From NCBI GenBank assembly GCA_011033025.1, contig WFMF01000521.1:52746-116745 (forward strand): DNA of 64,000 bases, read 5' to 3'. The notes beneath the pieces were generated by a model that saw only the letters and a program-made list of their open reading frames with translations, was not told the DNA's origin and ran no database searches. Positions 24,954 through 34,400 of the stretch are shown here, piece after piece. Position 1 is the stretch's first letter. Every line of letters starts with the position of its first letter. The stretch comes from Beroe forskalii. Taxonomy: Eukaryota > Ctenophora > Nuda > Beroida > Beroidae. The translations under genes and the position numbers were made by a program.

Positions 24954-25447
24954 CTATGATAAAAACTGAGTGGGACTGGTAGGTACACTACCACCTGACT
25001 CCTCCCCAAAGGGGTTAGTGTCCTCCCCAAAGGGGTTATTATCCCCAGCAAAGGGGTTGCTCTTCTCTTCAGAGAAGGGGTTTTTAGTTTCAGGTTCAGC
25101 GAAGGGGTTTTTATCATCTGCGAACGGATTGTCATTTCCACTTCCACTTGGACCAGCAAGGGAAGAACTAGTAGTCACCACGACATCAGAAAGTCTGGAA
25201 ATACTGCCAGAATCCATCTCCTCAAAGGGGTTAACTCCTATTTCAGCGGCAGTTGGGGGTGAGTTGTCAAATACCACCGCTTCTCGGGGATTAGCAGTGA
25301 CAGCTTGGGTGCGAGGGCGCGCGTCAGCTGCACGTGTGTCTGGGATGGCGCGCGCAGATGTTTCCTGGCGTGAGGGGCGGGATCGGCGATTGTCCTGGAG
25401 TTTTGCTTTCCGTTCTCCGTCGATAACAAGAGGTTTGTTGTACACGC
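24954..25447 (-). CDS. VPS11: VPS11 terminal exon with NPF-repeat tail
   Basis: The last exon (164 codons plus stop) starts VYNKPLVIDGERKAKLQDN, aligns only at its start with known VPS11 C-termini, and then runs into a disordered tail. Seven NPF motifs appear: NPFEEM, NPFADD, NPFAEP, NPFSEE, NPFAGD, NPFGED, NPFGEE; the last six lie within about 55 residues. Acidic residues follow almost every motif. NPF tripeptides are the classic ligand of EH domains (EPS15, intersectin, EHD proteins). The tail is conserved in the right-arm copy with only small changes. A link to endocytic EH proteins is inference. Confidence 0.8.
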
Positions 25448-28400
25448 CTGGGAGAAGGTAACTAGGAGATAAGGAGAAGAATGCAATGCGGGGAAGGAAA
25501 GAAGTTAATGGTTTAATGGTGGGATGGAATCTTAAATAGATAAATGATCTGCCTTTTATGGGAATCGGGAAAGGAAAAGGCGTATGAGCAAGTGGCAAAA
25601 TGACAGAAATAAACGAAATCACTAGGAAAGTTCTTAATAACTTACCTTTAGCAAAGAAGTCAGCTACAGCAGTAAACGGATCAGGAGCGTTCTCGACGCA
25701 TCTAAAGAACTGCTGATCCAAGTTCTCCATCTGGTCTAGGGACTTGAGGTGTTCGAGGGTTTGTCTGTTGTCCGCAGAGCAGGCAGGACAGTCTTCTTCA
25801 AGGTCTGCTAACTCTTCAAAACACTGGGGGATTCGATGTCAGTGAAATATTAGGGGAATGTATAAATGATGAATAATAAGGTAGATGATAAATAATAAGG
25901 TAGGTACGCCAAAGAAAAAAAAAGAAAAAATCACAGTCATTTATCGTGAAGTCTGACTCACTGCTCCGAATTAAAAAAACAAAAACGGCAAAGTTTACTG
26001 CCCCAAAGTAAAGTGCAGACAAAGCAGCAAAAACTTTGCTTTTAGAAACAAAAAACTCTGCTTTTAGAAACCTGTTGATGCCAGGAGTGTCTGCACAGCA
26101 GATGAACAACAGGAAGGTTCAGTTTCTTAGCGCACTTCGTACACTTGTTTGTTTGGAAGATAACCGGCTCGCTCTTCAACTTCTTTATCTCTTCCCGCAT
26201 TTTCTGAGGACAATTCCTTGTAATTATCAGAAAAGATTTCAGTAAAAGGGAATTTGAAAATTTTAACTGTTTACTCCAGTCACCAACAATCATAGCTGTA
26301 AAAAGCAAACTGCAATATCTGTGACTAAACAGATACTTTCAGTATCACTCAATCGAGTGGGAATTACTGTGGCATCATACTACTTCTCACTCATCGATTG
26401 GAAATAACAACCCTTCCCCTCATCGAGTGGGATTATCCACTCTTCCCACTCAACGAGAGGGAATAACGGAATATCCAGTCATCCCACTCACGTTCGCCTC
26501 TTCAGAGTACTTCTTAACGAGAGCATCGTTCTCTGCCGTCTGTTCCTCCTCAATACCGATATGTCGGGTGATGTAGCTCAGCAACACGGAGATGGGCGTG
26601 GTCGCGTTCTCTGATAGCGCTTTTACCACCTGGGAAATGGGGATTTTAACTCATCAACGTTTTGACATAAGCATTAGATAAGTTAAAACTTGGAGGGGTA
26701 GATAGCGCTTTAACCACCTGGAAATGGGGATGTCTTGCATGAAGTCTTTTTGGAAATCATGCCATTATCAAGGTTTAAAAAGTGGGGTAATGGGGCAATT
26801 ACACCATCTTTTGGCGCACAATTTAATTAATGGTCACCACATCACTTGAAACTGTCAACTGAGATGCCTTCGCACACACTTCAATTTCAAGTTACTTAGT
26901 CTTAGTAGAGTAGCCAGGGTCATCTATAATATTATCTGACACTTAATACAAAAAAAAGCAGTGTTTTAATCCACCCATTATCAGAGGGAGAAGACCCTGC
27001 TCACACTTACCATGAGGGGAGGAAGGAGGTTTTTCTGCTCAATATACTGAAGTATCTCCGCCACATGCTCCCTACTTTCCTCATCCTCTCTAACAGCAAA
27101 GTACCGGAGAGCTTGAACCCAGAGGGAAGCTTCCTCCTGACCACGTCTCCAACACAGCTCCATTATACTCCTGTAACAGAGCAGTGGTTACCATGGTAAT
27201 AGTGCAATGGTTACCATGGTAACAATGGTTACCATGGTAACAGTAGAGAGCTTGTACCCAGAGTGATGCTTCCTCCTGACCTCTTCTCCAACACAGCTCC
27301 ATTATACTCCTGAAGAAAGTACTATGGTTACCATGGTAATAGTGCAATGGTTACCATGGTAACAAGGGTTACCATGGTAACAGTACAGTGCTTGTACCCA
27401 CAGGGAAGGTTCCTCCTGACCTCGTCTCCAACACAGCTCCATTGTACTCCTGAGGAAAGTACCATGGTTACCATGGCAATAGTGCAATGGTTACCATGGT
27501 AACAAGGGTTACCATGGTAACAGTAGAGTGCTTGTACCCAGGGATGCTTCCTCCTGACCTCTTCTCCAACACAGCTCCATTATACTCCTGAGGAAAGTAC
27601 CATGGTTACCATGGTAATAGTGCAATGGTTACCATGGTAACAAGGGTTACCATGGTAACAGTAGAGTGCTTGTACCCAGAGGGAAGCTTCCTCCTGACCT
27701 CGTCTCCAACATAGCTCCATTATACTCCTGAGGAAAGTACCATGGTTACCATGGTAATAGTGCAATGGTTACCATGGTAACAAGGGTTACCATGGTAACA
27801 GTAGAGTGCTTGTACCCAGAGGGATGCTTCCTCCTGACCTCGTCTCCAACACAGCTCCATTATACTCCTGAGGAAAGTACCATGGTTACCATGGCAATAG
27901 TGCAATGGTTACCATGGTAACAAGGGTTACCATGGTAACAGTAGAGTGCTTTTACCCACAGGGATGCTTCCTCCTGACCTCGCCTCCAACACAGCTCCAT
28001 TATACTCCTGAGAAAAGGGCATTATAATGACAGTGACCTGAAGTACAAAAAAGTACATTTTTCATACTATCTGCGCACGCATTTCCCTCACTGAGCCTTT
28101 TTTCAAATCCAAACACACGTGTTAAGTCCCCTGGTTCAGTACCAGAGTACCTGGCTCAGCAGAAACGTACCTGGTATCATTGTTCTCGATGTAGCAATCC
28201 AGTACATGCTGGTAGAGTCCCCTGTTCTCACACAGAATCACAATACCAGGCTGAAGTCGGTACAGCTGCATCAGAAGTAGGGCGTGGTCTGGATCATACC
28301 TGGAGGGAGTTAAGTCATTGAAAAAACTTTGACAAGAAGTTTTCATTGTGCATTCAAGTGACAATAAATCTGATAATGACAGATCACTATTTTCCCAAAA

Positions 28401-31400
28401 AGGCCATAGGGACCGACGGACCGTTCCGCCCATCTCCGTTCTCAAGAGGTTGAAGTTTATACGAAATAACTGTTACGAGAGAATTGTATGTAGAAGCTTT
28501 CGAAAATCATGTGATTATCGTCGTCAGCCGTTCATTTAGGACTGACCTCGCTTGCTCGTTTTGTAGCATGTCCACCACTTGCTTGGTCCTCATCTCTCTT
28601 CTTTCTTCGTTCTGTGAATCCCTCAGATACAACTCCAATAATGCGTTGTAAACTGCAGGAGAGGTAGGTTACAACTTTGTAAAAAGTTGGTTAGGAAACT
28701 AGCACTTTTCATCCCCCTATATATAGGATCAAAAACGGAGGTTGCATTGAAAAGTTGAAATTTCGACGTCATCAGTTGATTGATAAGGACACAAAATCAG
28801 ATAAACAATCAAACCATAACCTTGAGAGGAAAAAAGGAAGTTTCTGAGTTCATACATGTACCTTGAGAGGAAGCATCAGGTTGCTTCAGCACTATCGCCT
28901 CCAGGAACTCAATCAAACAATCGTTCCGGTTTACAAACAGCGGTATCAACTCCTCTGGATCCGGCGGGTATTCCATCATCGTGTCCACGTCTGGAGAAAT
29001 ATCTAGATAAACTTGTCGTGGAATCTTTAGCTAAATAATAAATTTGTCGATACTTTCGAGTTGGTTTTCAAGTTTCCAACGGAAAATAGCAACTTTATTT
29101 ATTTATCGATTCAGCATTTTTAACCATGATACATTGACGAGAGACGTTAAGCTTAAATTAAGTCCGCCTACCGTTTGGTGGTAGTGGTGCCAGTATGTCT
29201 GGCTCCATGTCAGGATCTGGGGAGGAAGATTCGTTGGTGCACAGTTCTATCAGAAACCTGAGGGGATATGATCAGCTTGAAAAGATCTGGGGAACTTTAC
29301 CAATATGTCTTGAACATATCAGCGAATAAAAACTCGGGTGAGCATAAAATTATGGGATGTATCATTCTGACATCAAGGGGGGCGTCTATAGGGGCTGCTC
29401 CCCTCAATTTCACCTGGTCATTCTCTCAGGGAGATGGACCTTGAGATGCTTCCCAAACAGCTTGCTATTTTTGGGGGAACCCCCATAATACCCGGGGATT
29501 GCCTCCCTAACCCCGGGATTTACCGGGGCTGCTCCCCCACCCATTTTACCTGGTCATGCTCTCAGGCAGATGGTCCATGAGATGTTTCCCGAACAGCTTG
29601 ATATTCTCCTTCTTCTTCTGGAGTGAAGGCAGCTTGTTGATGTAATCCAGCGCAGCTTCGTAATCCTGCTTATCTTCTATCTGGATGTACGTACCTGGGA
29701 CACACAGACTTGTCTGGACAATGACCAATCAAAACGCGAGTTGATCGAAAACTCGCACACTGATTGCTCCCTTAAATTTATTGCTCCCCCTCAGTTGGTT
29801 GGCCAATGTCGATTGGGCCAGTGGAATTGCTAATACGTAACAACGCGTATTCATGTACTGCATGTTTCTATGTTTTGCACGAATTTTCTCATCAAACACA
29901 GACGTCGAAGAAGTAAAACTCAGTACGTACCAGTCGTACTGATTGAACTTCTTAGCCAGATACGCCGCATCATCATAATACGTAGCCTGTCTACACACTT
30001 TAATCGCTGTCTCCACATCGAAGTTCAGCTCTCCATCACTTCGTATAAACTGCTCCAACTTGTGTACGTTCTTTAGTTTGGTGTAACAGTTGAGGAGCAG
30101 GGTGGTGTGGTCTTGGTTAGCTACCCCTCTCTCGTGCAACGCTTCTAGATACTGAAAAATAAGGTTTAGTAATAGAAAACGACAAAAAAAAACTGTAAAA
30201 AGGGAATAAGAAGACATCAAATTGAAACAGTCACATACAATTAAAGAATGAGATACGGAAAATTGAACGTTAAAAGTCAGATATCCAAAAACAGACAAGA
30301 TCAGTGGAAAAGTTTAAAATTATGGTGAGATTACAGCCTCCTAAACATAAAAAGGGGTAGAAAGTGGATCATGTATAGATTGAGAGTAATTGATAAACAA
30401 CCTGTGTCAGGTTATGGATCCTCCGAGCATCTAGGAACTTCCTTATAACGTAGGAGGGTTCAATGTGTCCAATAGTTCCAATGTACTTTGAGATGGCGCC
30501 ATCGTGATCACCTGAAAACATAATGATGTCAATCTCAGTCAAGAGGGACAAATTTTCGATTAAAAAAAGCTCCATAATGATGCCAATCTCGACAGGGCAT
30601 ATGTATCTTTTTGAAAAGTGTCGACTCTTCAAAGCGGTACCTTTTAAAGACGGTACCTTATAAACAACGGTACCTTATAAACAACGGTACCTTATAAACA
30701 ACGGTACCCTTACAACGGTACCTTACAAACAACGGTACCCTTACAACGGTACCTTATAAACAACGGTACCCTTACAACGGTACCTTATAAACAACGGTAC
30801 CCTTACAACGGTACCTTATAAACAACGGTACCACGTTAACAACGGTACCTTAACATTGACAACGGTACCTTATAAACAACGGTACCTTATAAACAACGGT
30901 ACCTTATAAACAACGGTACCCGTTAACAACGGTACCTTATAAACAGCGGTACCACGTTAACAACGGTACCTTATAAACAGCGGTACCACGTTAACAACGG
31001 TACCTTATAAACAGCGGTACCACGTTAACAACGGTACCTTATAAACAGCGGTACCACGTTAACAACGGTACCTTATAAACAACGGTACCTTTATTGACAA
31101 CGGTACCTTATAAACAACAGTACCACTTATTGACAACGGTACCACGTTAACAACGGTACCTTATAAACAACGGTACCACCTTAACTAACCTTATAACCAA
31201 CGTTAACGTTTACAACGGTACCTTATAAACAACGGTACCCTTACAACGGTACCTTATAAACAACGGTACCCTTACAACGGTACCTTATAAACAACGGTAC
31301 CTTATTGACAACGGTACCTTATGAACAACGGTACCTTATTGACAACGGTACCTTATAAACAACGGTACCCTTACAACGGTACCTTATTGACAACGGTATC

Positions 31401-34400
31401 TTATTGACAATGCTACCTTATAAACAACGGTACCTTATTAACAACGGTACCTTATTAACAACGGTACCTTATCAACGGTACCCTTACAACGGTACCTTAT
31501 TGACAACGGTACCTTATTAACAACGGTACCTCATTAACAACGGTACCTTATTAACAACGGTACCTTATTAACAACGGTACCTTATTAACAACGATTATTA
31601 ACAACGATTATTTTCACAATTAAGCAAGACAACTCGAAGAAGAAAATGAAAACTAATGACCAGAGCTGCAGCACATGCCTTTATATATGTTGGTTGACAC
31701 CACTCCGTCATATATGACGAACGGCGACGTATGCATATACCGCATACCAACTCTATGACGTTGACACCACTCGGGACCCAATCAAGCATGACGAATGAAG
31801 TTACGTACACATACCGACTCTATGACGTTGACACCACTCGGGACCCAATCAAGCATGACGAATTAAGTAACGTACACATACCAACTCTATGATGTTGACA
31901 CCACTCAACATCAAGTCAATCATGAAGAATGAAGTTACGTACACATAGCAACATCAAATCGAGCATGAAGAATTGCAACGTTTGCACATTCACATACCGT
32001 TGGATTGCAACGGCACTATTTACATACCATGACCCTACTCATCTGTGTGACCTTACTATTGATACTTTATATAGAGTGCCAACTAACCACCATTCCTGAA
32101 TCGGACTCAAAAGAACAAACCGTTTGTTGTTTCAGTCAGGCAAGCGACAGTCTTGCCAAGCCCGGTGCTTAGTCCACAATGCGCGATGTAATCTGCTGCG
32201 CTTCAACGCGCATACCTTTGCGCGAAGCAATCTACAAAATGTCCAAATTTGAAGACCCTTCCACTTATTTCCTCATGTTTTGGCAATATCTGGCAAATTT
32301 TTTGTTCTAGAATGTCACACCAATTTCCAAAATCGAAGATGGTCAATTATCTGCACGTGTGAGCCGCGCACGTGCAACTTTTATAAAACCCTAGCAACCA
32401 TTTCATTTCTGCCCGATCAACGAATATTACGCTCATCGAGTTATTTTGCTCAACCTTTCGCTCAACGAACTTTCTTTTGTGTTCGACCCATTGGTTCGAC
32501 ATGGAAGATAAAACGATGATAGTTATTTCATCCTTCATCCTGATAATGGCCCTGTGCCTACTCGGACTTTTCGTGCACTTGATAACAAGCGCCAAGAAGG
32601 ATGCAGCGATGTCAGTGTGGAAGCTGAACCAGAGCGTGGCAAAGATCACGCAACTACAGCTGACAAACGACAGAACTTTCTCCGAAATGGAGGTTTTCTT
32701 CAAGAAAAAGCTAAAGAATGCTCTGAAACGGTCTCCAATGGAGAAAAAGGTGGATTTTGCAGCACAGACAGATCTGGAGGGCGGAATGGTGGAAGGCTCC
32801 AGCCAGACTACCCCAAGATCAGATACGGTCCTGGACATGGAGTAAAGACCTTACAAGACCGTAAACCATATCAAAGACTTGACATCAGAATGCAACTTTA
32901 CACCAAAGCAAAGACTTTACTCCACAATGGAATTTTACATTTTAATTTTATCAAGATTTTACACCAAATTGCAATTTTACCACCACATTGCAATTTTATA
33001 CATTTTATCAAGATTTTACGGTCCCCATTGGGGGCCACAGTGGGGGGAGTGTGGATACACTCTTTGTGCCAGCTCCATTCACTAACTCACATTTTGGGGT
33101 GTTTGGGGTCCCACTGCCGCGGATCTGACCCGGCTGATGATCCAGGAGTGCGGTCAACTCCACTTGATTTAATTATTTTGATACGTTGGATGTGTTTTAA
33201 TTTGACAGAAAATTAATCAAGAACATCCAATAATTTCTCTCTGCATCATTGGAAGAAAAATAGTCGATTTCCTGAAAATCTCTAGTCACCAAGTGACTAA
33301 GCGATCACCAAGTGAACAAGTGATAGTAGAAAACTGGATTCCATACCTTTGCTCGCCAAGTGATCTCCATGAGCCTTGATGAGGTTCATATGATCGTCTT
33401 GGTTGTTCTTAGCAAGTTGTATCGCATCATCGTACAGACACTTGCGTTTTAGAATCTCTATCTTTTCTTGTATTCCTGAAACAAGGATGAGTTACAGTGT
33501 AATTGAATTCGCTGATGTGACGTCATTATTTTGGATCAAAATATAAAATTTATGACGTCAACCTATCAAAGCACACAAAAATAACTATTTCTCAAAAACC
33601 AACCTACCCTTTTCATTGAGTTTGTAGAGTTCGTTATTCTTTCCAATAACAAAGAGTGATCCCCATTCAACCAGAAGTGCTTTGACCGGGGGAAACGTTC
33701 CCGTGAAACCTGGGACAAGCAATAATCAAAGGATTAATCAACTAACTAACGAGAAATAATCAAGTAAGATTGGTTTACTAGTAAACTATATTTAATCAAG
33801 TAGGGTTGATAACTATTGGGAGCAAACTTTGGAAAGGGGTGTTTGTGAGGTAAAAAATCTGAGAATAAATCATTTAAATCTGGAATGAGAAGGTTAACTC
33901 GCTCACCGATGAACTTGTTGCTCATATCGTAGATAGTGAGATCACAGATGGAGTCTTGTTTGAGCATGGTACGTCTTGCGAAGGATACGGATACCAGGCA
34001 TCCTCGATACCAGGCGATGTGAGACCGTGTACCTGGTAATGATATACGTTTTTAATTTATTAGGTACCATTTAGATAGGAATTAGGTACCAAGTTAAAAG
34101 GTACCTGGTACCAGGTACACTAGGTTAACAGGCTATGTGAGACGCGCTCACCCCTAAAATTTCAAAATGATTTGCAACATTAATTGTAACACCTAGGGTG
34201 ACATAGTACATATTATTTAAAAAAAAGCTTTATCCTACCACAGAAATCATAAAAAATGGGTCTCAGAGGAAATTCAGGCTAGGGTGACATAGTGAATAAT
34301 ATTTTGAAAGCTATATCCTACCATCCATAGGCAGATTATTTCCCGGGTCATCAGCAGTGAAGAAAAGGAACTTATTCTTAGGAGCAATGAGGAACTGGTG

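Larger units (their letters stand above)
9985..28430. repeat. Left arm of a large imperfect inverted duplication
   Basis: This arm is the reverse complement of 37,755-53,402 once arm-specific insertions are removed. Anchors, left to right arm: 10,040-10,190 with 53,030-53,140; 16,520-16,690 with 51,840-52,735; 17,150-19,520 with 48,870-51,380; 19,730-20,285 with 48,120-48,670; 22,583-24,600 with 43,740-48,110; the VPS11 exons at 24,954-28,299 with 37,872-40,297. Homology stops near 9,985 and 28,430. Aligned blocks are very similar but carry scattered substitutions and short indels. Arm-specific sequence is mostly whole transposons and repeat-number differences. Confidence 0.85.

Noticed and set aside
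24970-25461. Plus-strand frame of 163 residues opposite the VPS11 terminal exon (and its mirror at 39,784-40,281)
   Set aside because: It is the antisense shadow of a real exon with NPF repeats; the minus-strand frame has splice sites and homology.
30650-31610. CRISPR-like regular repeats
   Set aside because: The repeats are far too short and the linkers are themselves repeated; this is a eukaryotic satellite, not repeats with unique spacers.
32554-33216. Frame of 220 residues overlapping the 114-residue membrane frame
   Set aside because: It has no ATG start, overlaps the more protein-like frame, and runs into a low-complexity TTTTACA repeat.
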